A DNA stretch of 64,000 nt from Actinoplanes lobatus (GCF_014205215.1 NZ_JACHNC010000001.1:129001-193000); one strand, 5' to 3'; positions 1-9,945 are shown, counted from the first letter of the stretch. The notes: generated by a model not told the origin, from the letters alone. Program-made: numbers and translations.

Positions 1-165
1 GCGGTGCGCCAGCGGGACGCCGCGGGTCGGGATGCCGAGCAGGACGGTGCCGGTGGCGCCCGAGGTCTTCTCGAGGATCTGATGGGCGATGCGGTCGACG
101 ACCCGGTGCAGGTCGGACCCCGCCAAGATGATCTTGCTGGGCGCGTCTGCGCGTGGCTGCGCCAC
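1..165 (-). CDS. pyrR: PyrR bifunctional regulator / uracil phosphoribosyltransferase, partial (N-terminus)
   Basis: PyrR is an RNA-binding regulator of pyrimidine genes with uracil phosphoribosyltransferase activity. Only the first 55 residues are inside the window; the gene runs off the left edge. After the GTG start the protein shows the family's opening strand (KIIL), the helix [15 protein letters not shown], and [10 protein letters not shown], which matches the conserved PyrR 'GI-TRG--LA' stretch. The start is fixed by a perfect Shine-Dalgarno AAGGAGGT ending 5 bases before the GTG. The gene is divergent from bldD across about 300 bases. It is probably the first gene of a pyrimidine operon that continues outside the window (inference). 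The leader carries a PyrR-loop match, listed separately. Confidence 0.85.
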   Translation of the reverse strand, partial: MAQPRADAPSKIILAGSDLHRVVDRIAHQILEKTSGATGTVLLGIPTRGVPLAHR

Positions 166-170
166 GGCGG

Positions 171-197
171 ACCTCCTTCCCCGCCTCACGGGACGGG
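171..197 (-). promoter_or_regulatory. Putative PyrR-binding RNA loop next to the pyrR Shine-Dalgarno
   Basis: On the minus strand a CCCG/CGGG stem encloses the 10-base loop TCCCGTGAGG. This agrees with the known PyrR-binding loop core UCCNGNGAGG. The perfect Shine-Dalgarno AAGGAGGT (171-178) follows one base after the stem. In mycobacteria PyrR is known to bind such a loop near the pyrR ribosome-binding site and to repress translation. The arrangement here suggests translational autoregulation, which is inference from motif and position. Confidence 0.6.
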
Positions 198-380
198 TCG
201 TTAAAGGATGTCGGTACAGGACCCGGAGGACCGGAACCTGATGGCTGACGCTACGTTACCAGTGGACGCAGCATGCATTATGGTGACGTGCCTGACTGGA
301 GCAGATCGGACAAATCCCGTCGTCTAGGGATACAGCCGGTTACTTTGGTGCGGCCCGCGCGACTCATCGGTAACCAACAC

Positions 381-422
381 TTGACCGGCGGTCGCAAACT
401 CCGTACCGTCACGCAGCGTAGC
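381..422 (+). promoter_or_regulatory. bldD promoter with overlapping BldD box (autoregulation)
   Basis: A TTGACC element at 381-386 and TACCGT at 404-409 are spaced 17 bases apart, a plausible housekeeping promoter. A 15-base element at 408-422, GTCACGCAGCGTAGC, fits the published BldD-box palindrome nTnACnCWGnGTnAn at all but one defined position. It covers the -10/start region, so BldD bound there should block its own transcription. BldD autorepression is established in Streptomyces. The remainder of the 166-473 intergenic stretch shows no gene. Confidence 0.6.
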
Positions 423-473
423 GATCCGTGAGGAAAGAACCCTCCGGGCCAGCACAGTACCGGGAGTGTCCTA

Positions 474-962
474 ATGCCGTCTGAGTACGCGAAGTCGCTG
501 GGCGCTCGTCTGCGCTCCATCCGCCAGCAGCAGGGCCTGTCCCTGCAGGGTGTCGAAGAGAAGTCCAACGGCCGCTGGAAGGCCGTCGTTGTGGGCTCGT
601 ACGAGCGTGGCGACCGCGCGGTGACCGTGTCGCGCCTTGCCGAACTCGCCGACTTCTACCGTGTTCCCGTCTCCGAGCTGCTGCCCGACGGCAGTGGCAT
701 CCGCCTGGAGGCGACCAACAAGATCGTCCTGGACCTCGAGAAGCTGTACGACACCACCGGCGAGGACCTCGCCTACGTGGCGCGGTACGCCCGGGCGATC
801 CAGCAGCAGCGCGGTGACTACAACGGCCGCGTGCTCTCCATCCGCGCCGACGATCTGCGCGCGCTCGCCATCGTCTACGACATCTCGCCGTCCGGCCTCA
901 TCGAGCGCCTGACCGAGCAGGGTGTCCTGGTGGCCGACCCGCGCGCCTTCTTCGCCAGCTGA
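474..962 (+). CDS. bldD: BldD developmental master regulator (c-di-GMP-dependent)
   Basis: BldD represses sporulation and development genes in actinomycetes when dimerised by a c-di-GMP tetramer. The 162-residue length matches the family. An XRE-type helix-turn-helix occupies about residues 8-70 (LGARLRSIRQQQGLSLQGVE, then GSYERGDRAVTVSRL). The C-terminal domain has the c-di-GMP signature R113-G-D115, eight residues, then R124-A-D-D127, matching RXD-X8-RXXD. The ATG is preceded by GGGAGTG. It is a single gene with its own promoter and a BldD box upstream and a strong terminator downstream, convergent with nusB. Target genes cannot be read from this window. Confidence 0.95.
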   Translation: MPSEYAKSLGARLRSIRQQQGLSLQGVEEKSNGRWKAVVVGSYERGDRAVTVSRLAELADFYRVPVSELLPDGSGIRLEATNKIVLDLEKLYDTTGEDLAYVARYARAIQQQRGDYNGRVLSIRADDLRALAIVYDISPSGLIERLTEQGVLVADPRAFFAS

Positions 963-1005
963 ACACTGAACAAAATCAGCAACACCCAGTAGCGCCCCCC
1001 GTGAG

Positions 1006-1031
1006 GCCCGCGTCCCCCGACGCGGGCTTTT
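1006..1031 (+). terminator. Rho-independent terminator of bldD
   Basis: A 9-bp perfect stem GCCCGCGTC/GACGCGGGC (1006-1014 and 1019-1027) with a CCCC loop is followed by TTTT at 1028-1031. It sits about 45 bases after the bldD stop codon. Confidence 0.85.
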
Positions 1032-1080
1032 GCGTCTTTTGAACTCGGCGCGCGCGTCCCTCGTACCCCTGGACATGAAA

Positions 1081-1108
1081 ACGGCCCGGACCAAGCGATC
1101 CGGGCCGT
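1081..1108 (-). terminator. Terminator of the aroB-aroQ-efp-nusB transcript
   Basis: A 10-bp stem ACGGCCCGGA/TCCGGGCCGT with an 8-base loop lies 12 bases past the nusB stop. Read on the minus strand it is followed by a short T-rich stretch. Confidence 0.8.
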
Positions 1109-1120
1109 TCCGAGAAGAGA

Positions 1121-1555
1121 TCAGCGGGTGGCGAAAGCCGCGATCCGGTCCAGCAACCCGTTGAGGAAACGGGGGCTGTCGTCGGTGGACATCTCCTTGG
1201 CCAGCTCGACCGCCTCGGTGATCGCCACCGGGTCGTCGACGTCGGGCTCGTAGAGCAGCTCGTAGACCGCGATCCGGGCGAGGTTGCGGTCGACCGCCGG
1301 CATCCGGTCGATCGTCCACCCCTCGGCGTAACTGGCGATCAGCTCGTCGATCCGGTCGAGGTGCTTCGCCACACCGTCGATGAGCGTCTTCGAGTACTCC
1401 AGGTGCTCGGGGTGCGGCTTGGCGATCCGGTCCAGGTAGGTGAGCAGCACCTGGCTCGGCGGCAGGTCACGCAGGTCGGCCTCGAAAAGGACGTCCAGCG
1501 CTCGCTTGCGAGCCTTGCGACGCGCGAGCCGTTCCTTCTTGGGACCTTCGGCCAT
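1121..1555 (-). CDS. nusB: Transcription antitermination factor NusB
   Basis: NusB joins NusE (S10) to bind boxA RNA and promote antitermination in rRNA operons. The 144 residues are all helical in character and typical in length. They include the basic N-terminal RNA-binding stretch (ARRKARKRALDVLFEAD), the middle segment AYELLYEPDVDDPVAITEAV, and the C-terminal hallmark PRFLNGLLDRIA. The ATG overlaps the efp stop as TGATG, so it is translationally coupled to efp. It is the last gene of the aroB-aroQ-efp-nusB unit and is followed directly by a terminator. Confidence 0.95.
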   Translation of the reverse strand: MAEGPKKERLARRKARKRALDVLFEADLRDLPPSQVLLTYLDRIAKPHPEHLEYSKTLIDGVAKHLDRIDELIASYAEGWTIDRMPAVDRNLARIAVYELLYEPDVDDPVAITEAVELAKEMSTDDSPRFLNGLLDRIAAFATR

Positions 1556-2112
1556 CAGCTGCGGCCGAGGTAGCGGCCGTCGCGGGTGTCGACCTTGATC
1601 TTCTCACCGGTGGTGATGAAGAGCGGGACGTTGACGGTCGCGCCGGTCTCGACGGTCGCCGGCTTGGTGCCGCCGGTCGAACGGTCGCCCTGGAGGCCCG
1701 GCTCGGTGTAGGTGACCTCGAGGAACACGCTGGTCGGCAGCTCGATGTAGAGCGGCACGCCCTCGTGCAGCGCCACCGTGGCCTCGGCCTCGGGCAGCAG
1801 GTAGTTGGCGTTCTCGCCGACCGTGCCGCCGGCCACGTGGATCTGGTCGTAGGTGTCCAGGTCCATGAAGACGTAGTCGTCGCCGTCCTTGTACAGGTAC
1901 TGCATGGTGCGCTTGTCCACGGTCGCGGTCTCGACCTTGGTGCCGGCGTTGAAGGTCTTGTCCACCACCTTGCCGGAGAGCACGTGCTTCAGCGTGGTCC
2001 GCACGAAGGCCGGACCCTTGCCCGGCTTGACGTGCTGGAATTCGACGACAGCCCACAGCTCGCCGTCGAGGTTGAGCACCAGGCCGTTCTTCAGGTCGTT
2101 GGTGGAAGCCAT
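1555..2112 (-). CDS. efp: Translation elongation factor P
   Basis: EF-P enters the ribosomal E site and relieves stalling at polyproline stretches. The 185 residues cover the three OB-like domains. Domain I carries the loop P30-G-K32-G-P34, the palindromic PGKGP form. Actinobacterial EF-P of this loop type is known to work with an unmodified lysine, so no epmA/epmB or ymfI-like modifier is expected nearby, and none is seen. The C-terminal signature region ([20 protein letters not shown]) is intact. The ORF starts at ATG 2112 and overlaps nusB by one base. Two proline-rich giant proteins in this window (14.2-18.2 kb and 22.3-23.4 kb) would be natural clients (inference). Confidence 0.97.
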   Translation of the reverse strand: MASTNDLKNGLVLNLDGELWAVVEFQHVKPGKGPAFVRTTLKHVLSGKVVDKTFNAGTKVETATVDKRTMQYLYKDGDDYVFMDLDTYDQIHVAGGTVGENANYLLPEAEATVALHEGVPLYIELPTSVFLEVTYTEPGLQGDRSTGGTKPATVETGATVNVPLFITTGEKIKVDTRDGRYLGRS

Positions 2113-2187
2113 GTCCTGCCTTGATCTTGATACGTATCGGTGACCGAACCACTCTACCGGCGTGAACCGGCCCGGAGCGAATCGGGC

Positions 2188-3787
<1,600 letters not shown>

Positions 3788-3865
3788 TCCCCTTCCGCCT
3801 CGGCGCACCGGCCCCATTTGCGGCCATCCGCTACCGTCACGGCCGCAACGGGGGAGATCATCGAT

Positions 3866-4681
3866 ATGAGACTGAGTCGACGTGCGATCATGCGCGCCGC
3901 GCTGCTGACCGCCGGCGGGGCGGCCTTCGGCGCGGTGGGCAAGGACACGCTGTCACAGGCGTTCGGCTGGGATCGGCCACCGGTCAGCGGCGGCTACGCG
4001 GCCGCCGCCGACGCGCCCGAGGCCCTGCGCACCGCCAACCTGACGATCCGGTACTTCGTGGAGACCACCGAGCCGGTGGTGGCGTTCACCTTCGACGACG
4101 GCCCCGGCCCGCAGTGGACGCCGATGGTGCTGGACGCGCTGGACCAGGCGAACATCCCGGCCACCTTCTTCATGGTGGGCCGGAACCTGGAGGAGCACGC
4201 CGATCTGGTCCGCGACCGGATGGGCCGCCACGAGATCGGCAACCACTCCTGGTCGCACGACGACCTGGCGACCCTGGACCGCGCGGGTGTGGAGACCGAG
4301 CTGTCCCGCACCCACGACATGATCAAGAAGGTCTTCCACCGGGAGACGACCCTGCTGCGCCCGCCGTACGGGCACCTCGGCGGCTCCACGGTGCTGGCCG
4401 CCGACCACTTCGGCTACGAGATCGTGCTGTGGTCGCACCTGATGCGCGAGAAGTACTTCCAGGACGATCCGGACGGCCAGATCCGCGACATCGTCGACAA
4501 CGTCCGCCCCGGCTCCATCATCCTGGCCCACGACGTCGGCAAACCGCACCGCCTCGTCTCGCTGCGCGGCCTGAGCGCCATGTTCAGCGGCCTGAAGGCC
4601 CGGGGCTTCCGGTTCGGCACGGTCTCCGAGCTCGCCGCCCTCCAGACCCGCCCGACCCCGCCGCCGCTCACCACCGCCTGA
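3866..4681 (+). CDS. Secreted polysaccharide deacetylase (NodB/CE4 family)
   Basis: CE4 enzymes remove N- or O-acetyl groups from peptidoglycan, chitin oligomers or related glycans outside the cytoplasm. The start at 3866 is supported by GGGGGAG upstream; it opens with MRLSRRAIMRAALLTAG, a twin-arginine-like signal. The NodB domain shows TFDDGP (catalytic Asp and metal Asp), NHSWSHDDL (metal histidines H-S-x-x-H), RPPYG, and late motifs IVLWSH and IILAHD. The length is 271 residues. It lies between aroB and aroK on the opposite strand, with its stop only 4 bases from that of aroK. Substrate cannot be decided from sequence. The family call is firm. Confidence 0.9.
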   Translation: MRLSRRAIMRAALLTAGGAAFGAVGKDTLSQAFGWDRPPVSGGYAAAADAPEALRTANLTIRYFVETTEPVVAFTFDDGPGPQWTPMVLDALDQANIPATFFMVGRNLEEHADLVRDRMGRHEIGNHSWSHDDLATLDRAGVETELSRTHDMIKKVFHRETTLLRPPYGHLGGSTVLAADHFGYEIVLWSHLMREKYFQDDPDGQIRDIVDNVRPGSIILAHDVGKPHRLVSLRGLSAMFSGLKARGFRFGTVSELAALQTRPTPPPLTTA

Positions 4682-4685
4682 CTCG

Positions 4686-5189
4686 CTACCGCCTGAGAAG
4701 GGTGAGGACCTCGGCGATGGTCTCGGCCTCCTCGCGGCCGTCGGTGGCGACCGCGTGGGTGGCCACCTCGAGGTAGAGCGGGCGGCGCTGGTCCAGCAGG
4801 TGCCTCAGGGTGGCCCGGGGGTTGATCGCGAGCAGTGGGCGGCCGGCTCCCAGGCCGACGCGCTTGATCGCGTCGGCCAGCTCGACCGAGAGGTAGACGA
4901 CGGTGTGCCCGGCCAGCAGCTTCCGGGTGTCCTCGTCCAGGATCGCGCCGCCGCCCAGGGCCAGCACGCCGTCGAAGGTCGCCAGCGCCTCGGCGACGAT
5001 CCGCCGTTCCAGGTCGCGGAAGGCCGGCTCCCCGTCCTCGACGAAGATGTCCGGGATCGGCTTGCCGGCCCGGTCCTCGATGATCGCGTCGGTGTCGGCG
5101 AAAGCGACGCCCAGCTCGGCGGCGACCGCCTCGCCGATGGTGCTCTTACCGGCGCCCATGACGCCGACGAAGACCGCGACCGGGGCCAT
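4686..5189 (-). CDS. aroK: Shikimate kinase
   Basis: It phosphorylates shikimate with ATP (fifth step of the pathway). The 167 residues begin at ATG 5189. The P-loop GVMGAGKST occupies residues 9-17, and the shikimate-binding aspartates lie in DTDAIIED (32-39). GEPAFRDLE and LALGGGAILD supply the substrate-binding Arg and Gly residues. GAGRPLL carries the lid arginine, and QRRPLYLEVA is the typical C-terminal adenine-binding segment. The start overlaps the aroC stop as TGATG, so it is coupled to aroC. It is convergent with the deacetylase gene with almost no space between, so read-through into its antisense is likely. Confidence 0.95.
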   Translation of the reverse strand: MAPVAVFVGVMGAGKSTIGEAVAAELGVAFADTDAIIEDRAGKPIPDIFVEDGEPAFRDLERRIVAEALATFDGVLALGGGAILDEDTRKLLAGHTVVYLSVELADAIKRVGLGAGRPLLAINPRATLRHLLDQRRPLYLEVATHAVATDGREEAETIAEVLTLLRR

Positions 5190-6367
5190 CAGTGAATGAT
5201 CAGGTTGTCGAGGTACGACTGGAGGTTGCGCCGGATCTCGGCGACCGAGTCGCCGCCGAACTTCTCGGTCGCGGCCTCGGCCAGGACCAGCGCGACCATC
5301 GCCTCGGCCACGATCGCGCCGGCCGGGACCGCACAGACGTCGGAGCGCTGGTTGATGGCGGTGGCCGGCTCGCCGGTGGTGACGTCGATGGTCTGCAGCG
5401 CCCGGTTGAGCGACGAGATCGGCTTGAGCGCGGCGCGGACCCGCAGCGGCTCGCCGTTGGTGATGCCGCCCTCCAGGCCGCCGGCCCGGTCGGTGACCCG
5501 CTTCACCCCGTCCGGGGTCGGGACGATCTCGTCGTGCGCCACCGAGCCGCGCGAGCGGGCCTGGGTGAAGCCGTCGCCGATCTCCACGCCCTTCACCGAC
5601 TGGATCGACATGAGGGCGGTGGCGAGCCGGGCGTCGAGCTTGCGGTCCCACTGCACGTGCGAGCCGAGGCCCGGCGGCACGTTGTAGGCCAGCACCTCGA
5701 CGATGCCGCCGAGGGTGTCCGCGTCCTGCTTGGCGGCGTCGACCTCGGCCACCATGCGGGCGCTGGCCTCCGGGTCGAGGCAGCGCAGCGGGTCCTCGTC
5801 GATCCGGTCGAAGTCGTCGGGGGTGGGAATGACGCCGGGCTTGGCGGCCACCGGGCCGAGCTCGATGACGTGCGACACGATGTCGATGCCGAGTGCCTGC
5901 TTGATCAGCTTCTTGGCGACCACGCCGACGGCGACGCGGGCCGCGGTCTCCCGGGCGCTGGCGCGCTCCAGGATCGGGCGGGCGTCGGTGTGCCCGTACT
6001 TCTGCATGCCGGCCAGGTCGGCGTGGCCGGGACGCGGGCGGGTCAGCGGCGCGTTGCGGGCCTGCGCGGCCAGCTCGGCCGGGTCCACCGGGTCGGCCGC
6101 CATGACGGTCTCCCACTTGGGCCACTCGCTGTTGCCCACCCGGATCGCGACCGGCGAGCCCTGGGTCACCCCGTGCCGGATGCCACCGATGAGCTCGAGC
6201 TCGTCCTGCTCGAACTTCATCCGGGCGCCACGGCCGTATCCGAGGCGACGGCGCACCAGATCACGCATGATGTCCGCGCTCGTCACCTCGATCCCGGCGG
6301 GGACACCCTCGAGCAGCGCGACGAGCGCCGGTCCGTGCGATTCACCTGCAGTAAGCCAGCGCAACAC
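5189..6367 (-). CDS. aroC: Chorismate synthase
   Basis: This FMN-dependent enzyme converts 5-enolpyruvylshikimate-3-phosphate to chorismate, the final common step. The protein has 392 residues and all three family signatures: the N-terminal [18 protein letters not shown], the central [14 protein letters not shown], and the C-terminal [17 protein letters not shown]. The start is ATG 6367 (M-L-R-W-L-T). It is coupled to aroK downstream. Upstream, 101 bases with a strong hairpin separate it from aroE, so aroC may be transcribed with aroE or separately. Confidence 0.97.
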   Translation of the reverse strand: MLRWLTAGESHGPALVALLEGVPAGIEVTSADIMRDLVRRRLGYGRGARMKFEQDELELIGGIRHGVTQGSPVAIRVGNSEWPKWETVMAADPVDPAELAAQARNAPLTRPRPGHADLAGMQKYGHTDARPILERASARETAARVAVGVVAKKLIKQALGIDIVSHVIELGPVAAKPGVIPTPDDFDRIDEDPLRCLDPEASARMVAEVDAAKQDADTLGGIVEVLAYNVPPGLGSHVQWDRKLDARLATALMSIQSVKGVEIGDGFTQARSRGSVAHDEIVPTPDGVKRVTDRAGGLEGGITNGEPLRVRAALKPISSLNRALQTIDVTTGEPATAINQRSDVCAVPAGAIVAEAMVALVLAEAATEKFGGDSVAEIRRNLQSYLDNLIIH

Positions 6368-6393
6368 GGCAACAGTCTGGCACGGCGCCGGTG

Positions 6394-6416
6394 ACGGGCG
6401 GCGACAGGCCGCCCGT
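6394..6416 (-). terminator. Hairpin between aroE and aroC
   Basis: A 9-bp perfect stem ACGGGCGGC/GCCGCCCGT (6394-6402 and 6408-6416) with a 5-base loop lies between the aroE stop and the aroC start on the minus strand. It has no T-tract. It may be a weak terminator, a processing site, or part of the aroC leader. Confidence 0.45.
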
Positions 6417-6468
6417 GTCCCGCCTTACGGACACCCGCCAGGGCCCCGGTCGAACCCCGGCCGGGTGC

Positions 6469-7359
6469 TTACCCGCGGTTCTGGACGGCCTCGCCGAGAG
6501 CCTTGCGCATGGCCTCCTCGGGGGCCTCCGACAGGCCGGTGAACTGCTCGAACTGGCTGAGCGCCTGGGCCAGCAGCAGGTCCAGGCCGGAGAAGACCGG
6601 CACCTCGTGCGCGGTCGCGGCGGCGGCCAGCGGCGTCGGCCACGGGTCGTAGAGGGCGTCGAAGAAGACACTGCCGGGACGCCAGGTCACCCGCTCGGCG
6701 AGCGGATCGGCGGCGCCCTTCGGGACGGTGGCGATGACCGCGTCGGCGTCGAACGTGCCGGCCGCGTCGTCCCAGGACACGCCGTCGAGGGTGATGCCCA
6801 GCGCGACGGCGACCGGGTCGAGCTCCTCGCGGGCCTCCGGACGGCGGGTGACCACGGTCACCGTCTCGGCGCCGAGCTGGGCGGCCGCGCCGAGAGCGGC
6901 CCGCGCGGTGCCGCCGCCACCGAGCACGGTGATCCGGGGCGGGTCCACCTTGGCGGCGTGCCGGCCGGTGCCGGCGCCGAGCCCGGCCTCCCGCAGCACC
7001 TGGACCATCCCGATGACGTCGGTGTTGTCCGCGTGCCACGTGCCGTCCGGCTGGCGGACCAGGGTGTTGGCGCAGCCGACCGCGATCGCCAGCGGCGAGG
7101 CGGAGGACGCCAGCCGTAGCCCGGTCTCCTTGAGCGGCATGGTCAGGGACAGACCGGCCCACTCCGGGCCGAGGCCGGCCACCAGGTCGGGCAGTTCGGA
7201 CTCGGCGCACTCGATCGCCGTATAGGTCCAGTCGAGCAGGCCGGTCGCGGCGAAGCCGGCGGTGTGGATGAAGGGCGAGAGCGAATGCGCGATCGGCTTG
7301 CCGCACACCGCGGCTTTCCGCGCGGCCGGGGTCTCCTCGGGCTTCTGCACGGGGCTCAC
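6469..7359 (-). CDS. aroE: Shikimate dehydrogenase
   Basis: It reduces 3-dehydroshikimate to shikimate with NADPH. Motifs are AHSLSPFIHTAGF (shikimate-binding serines), TMPLKE (catalytic lysine), NTLV and HADNTDVIG (catalytic Asp), GGGGTARAALGAA (Rossmann dinucleotide loop), and VTRRPEARE after the second strand. The C-terminal GLDLLLAQALSQFEQFTG is also typical. I place the start at GTG 7359 (M-S-P-V-Q-K, 296 residues); an upstream GTG at 7395 would add 12 residues. It lies 45 bases after mltG on the same strand, as in other actinobacteria (ruvX-mltG-aroE order). Confidence 0.95.
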   Translation of the reverse strand: MSPVQKPEETPAARKAAVCGKPIAHSLSPFIHTAGFAATGLLDWTYTAIECAESELPDLVAGLGPEWAGLSLTMPLKETGLRLASSASPLAIAVGCANTLVRQPDGTWHADNTDVIGMVQVLREAGLGAGTGRHAAKVDPPRITVLGGGGTARAALGAAAQLGAETVTVVTRRPEAREELDPVAVALGITLDGVSWDDAAGTFDADAVIATVPKGAADPLAERVTWRPGSVFFDALYDPWPTPLAAAATAHEVPVFSGLDLLLAQALSQFEQFTGLSEAPEEAMRKALGEAVQNRG

Positions 7360-7404
7360 TCTACGGGTGGACACCCGCGGTACGCCCTCACCCACACGCG
7401 GGGC

Positions 7405-8586
7405 TCAGCAGTCGGACAACTTGATCCCGTTGTCGCAGGCCTTCTTCTTGTTCTTCTCGTGTTCGGCATCGGTGGAGGCGAACGCGGAGTGCCCGGCCTT
7501 GTCGATCGCGACGAAGAACAGCCAGGGCGCCACCGGCGGCTTCTGGGCGCCGGTCAGGGCGGCCTTGCCGGGGCTGTTGATCGGCCCGATCGGCAGTCCC
7601 ACCACGGTCTCCGAGTTGTACGGATTCTTCGGGTCGTTCATCTCGGCCTCGGTGAGCTGGCCCGAGTGCTTCGCCTTCTTGCCGTTGAGCTCCAGCCAGT
7701 AGTTCGTGGTGACGTCGAACTGCAACGGCATCTTCTTCTTGTACGCCCGGTTGTAGGCGACCCGGGCCACCTTGGGCAGATCGTCGGCGTTACCGGCCTC
7801 GGCCTGCGCCAGCGACGCCACGATGAGAGCCTCGTACGGCGAGACGGCCAGATTCTTCTGCACCCCGTCGGCGAACCCGATCTCGCCGGTGACGGTGAGG
7901 AAGTGCTCGACCATCGTCTTGAGGATCTGCGAGGCGCCGGCCTTGGGGTCGAACTCGTACGTGTCCGGGAAGAGGAAGCCCTCCGCCGTCTTGGACACCG
8001 GCTTGCCGTCGGTGCGCTTGAACCACCAGTCCGGCACGCCGAGCGCCTCCGGGTCCTTCGCCGCCTCCTCGAAGTCCTTGACCGGGATGCCGGTGGCCTT
8101 CGCGAGCAGCTCGTACGTCTGCTTGGCGGTCTTGCCCTCGGGGATGGTCACACCCTTGCTGAGCCGGGTGTTCGGGTCGAGCAGCTGGGCGACCGCCTGG
8201 TCGGCGGCCATCTGCCGGCGCAGCACGTAGGTGCCGGCCTGGATGTTCTCGCTGCGCGGCTCGGCGTCGGCGGCCTCCAGGAAGGCCTTGGTGCTCTTCA
8301 CCACATCGGCTTTGACGAGCACGTTGCCGATCTCGGTGAGCGACGAGTTCTTGATGATCGTGACCTCGACCGGGCCACTGCCGGTGCCCTCGTAGTCGGC
8401 TGCCACGAAGAAGCCGGCGACCTTGGTGTAGCCGAGGTAGATGCCGCCACCGAGCACGGTGAACAGCAGAAGTGTCAGGACCAGGGCGACCGCGGAGCGG
8501 CCACGTCCTTTCCGGGCCCGGTCGTCATGCCGGGAACCGCCTCCCTCGGCGTCCTCTTCGAACGCCACGTCCAGTTCGTCGATCAT
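7405..8586 (-). CDS. mltG: Endolytic murein transglycosylase MltG, paralogue 1
   Basis: MltG is a membrane-anchored lytic transglycosylase that cuts nascent glycan strands and sets strand length. The start at 8586 (M-I-D-E-L-D) is supported by AGCGGAGG about 9 bases upstream, which rejects the longer reading to 8640. The 393 residues comprise a short acidic cytoplasmic tail, one membrane segment (about residues 31-50), a LysM-like region, and the catalytic domain. The YceG hallmarks are VSPYEALIVASLAQAEAGN (catalytic Glu in QAE), NRAYKKKMPLQFD and GLPIGPINSPG. The C-terminus ends in a cysteine pair, C-D-N-G-I-K-L-S-D-C. It is the same length as the neighbouring paralogue. Confidence 0.92.
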   Translation of the reverse strand: MIDELDVAFEEDAEGGGSRHDDRARKGRGRSAVALVLTLLLFTVLGGGIYLGYTKVAGFFVAADYEGTGSGPVEVTIIKNSSLTEIGNVLVKADVVKSTKAFLEAADAEPRSENIQAGTYVLRRQMAADQAVAQLLDPNTRLSKGVTIPEGKTAKQTYELLAKATGIPVKDFEEAAKDPEALGVPDWWFKRTDGKPVSKTAEGFLFPDTYEFDPKAGASQILKTMVEHFLTVTGEIGFADGVQKNLAVSPYEALIVASLAQAEAGNADDLPKVARVAYNRAYKKKMPLQFDVTTNYWLELNGKKAKHSGQLTEAEMNDPKNPYNSETVVGLPIGPINSPGKAALTGAQKPPVAPWLFFVAIDKAGHSAFASTDAEHEKNKKKACDNGIKLSDC

Positions 8587-8717
8587 GTCGTCTGCCTCCG
8601 CTGCCCGTCCGGCCGACTCCGCGAGCACTGGGCGCACCATACCTATATCGATGGTCCGCCGCCCACCCCGGCGACTTTCCGTCGACCGGGCGGTGACGCG
8701 GCGTCCTTCCTAACGCG

Positions 8718-8750
8718 CGTGGCCGGGCGAGGAAACTCCACCCGGCCACG
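8718..8750 (-). terminator. Hairpin between the two mltG genes
   Basis: A 10-bp perfect stem CGTGGCCGGG/CCCGGCCACG with a 13-base loop lies directly after the stop of the upstream mltG. It has no T-tract. It probably ends or attenuates transcription between the paralogues. Confidence 0.55.
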
Positions 8751-8763
8751 TCACACTAGCGGG

Positions 8764-9945
8764 TCAGCAGATCGGGATGCCGTTCTTGCAGGCGACCTTG
8801 ATGTTGGCGTTGTGCTGGTCGTACGTCTTCCCGTACGCCATCGTGCCCTTCTTGTCGATGGTCACGAAGAAGAAATACTGGCTCTTCGGAGCGTCGATGG
8901 CACCCTTCAGGGCGATCTCACCGGGGTTGCTGATCGGGCCGATCGACATGCCCGGCGCGTTGTACCGGTACGGGTTGTTCTCGCCGTGCATCTCGTCGAT
9001 CGTCAGCTTTTCGGATGATTTGCCCTGCTTACCGTTCAGCCGCAGCCAGTAGTTGACCGTACTGTCCAACTGGAGGCATCCGCAGGGGAAGTCACCGGAG
9101 TACACGCGGTTGTAGAGGACCCGCGACACCGGACCCATGTCCGCCGGGAGCAGCGCCTCCACCTGGGTGATCGACGCCGCGACCAGAGCCTCGTACGGCG
9201 AGATCTTGAGCTTCGACTGGGCCGTGGCCGCGAAGTCCAGCTTCTCCATCTCGGCGTTGAAGTTCTTGATGACGAGCTTGAGGATGTCGGTCGCGGTGGC
9301 CTTCTGCGGGATCTCGTAGGTCGCCGGGTACAGGAAGCCCTCGATGTTGGACTTGTCGACCTTCTTGCCGTCGGTCCGCTTCAGCCAGGCGGACGTGACG
9401 CCGAGCTTCGAGATGTCCTTGGCCGCCTTCTCGAACTCCGCCACCTCGATGCCGGTGTACTCGGAGAACGCCGCGAAGACCTGCATCTTGGTCCAGCCCT
9501 CGGGGATGACCACCCCGTTGACGGTCTGGTTCTTCCGGTCCAGCAGCATCAGAACCGCGTCGCTGGCCTTCATCTGCTTGCGCAGCTTGTAAGATCCAAC
9601 CTGAATGCCGGTACTGTCGGGATTGTCCTTGGCGGCCTCGACGAACGCCGCGGCACTCTTGACGACCCCCGCCTTGAACAGGGTCTCGGCGATGTCGGAG
9701 GCGTACTCGCCCTTCTTGACCTCGACGATCACCTCACCGCTGCCGGGGCCGTCGTAGTCGGCCGCGGACAGGAAGCCGGACACCTTGCCGTAGCCGTACC
9801 AGGCTCCGCCACCGAGGACGCCGAACAGCACCAGGACCAGGAAGAACGTGATGACCGAGCGGCCACCCTTCTCCTTCTTGCGATGTTTCCATCGCCCGGG
9901 ATCCGGGTTGTTCTCGTACCTCAGGTCTTCTATCTCGCCGATCAC
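8764..9945 (-). CDS. mltG: Endolytic murein transglycosylase MltG, paralogue 2
   Basis: This is a second MltG-family protein, also 393 residues. It has a basic cytoplasmic tail (WKHRKKEKGGRS), a membrane helix (about residues 32-51), then the same domain order as its neighbour. The catalytic segment is ISPYEALVAASITQVEALL with the conserved Glu, followed by LYNRVYSGDFPCGCLQLD, MSIGPISNPGEIALKGA and a C-terminal C-K-N-G-I-P-I-C. The FPCGC insertion is absent from paralogue 1. The GTG start follows the ruvX stop codon directly (TAA-GTG), and its ribosome-binding site is formed by the last codons of ruvX. By eye the two paralogues share a little under half of their residues. Which is the main enzyme is unclear. 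Confidence 0.92.
   Translation of the reverse strand: MIGEIEDLRYENNPDPGRWKHRKKEKGGRSVITFFLVLVLFGVLGGGAWYGYGKVSGFLSAADYDGPGSGEVIVEVKKGEYASDIAETLFKAGVVKSAAAFVEAAKDNPDSTGIQVGSYKLRKQMKASDAVLMLLDRKNQTVNGVVIPEGWTKMQVFAAFSEYTGIEVAEFEKAAKDISKLGVTSAWLKRTDGKKVDKSNIEGFLYPATYEIPQKATATDILKLVIKNFNAEMEKLDFAATAQSKLKISPYEALVAASITQVEALLPADMGPVSRVLYNRVYSGDFPCGCLQLDSTVNYWLRLNGKQGKSSEKLTIDEMHGENNPYRYNAPGMSIGPISNPGEIALKGAIDAPKSQYFFFVTIDKKGTMAYGKTYDQHNANIKVACKNGIPIC

Noticed and set aside
2128..2137. Perfect 10-base palindrome GATACGTATC in the efp leader
   Set aside because: Short enough to occur by chance and not accompanied by a second site or defined promoter.
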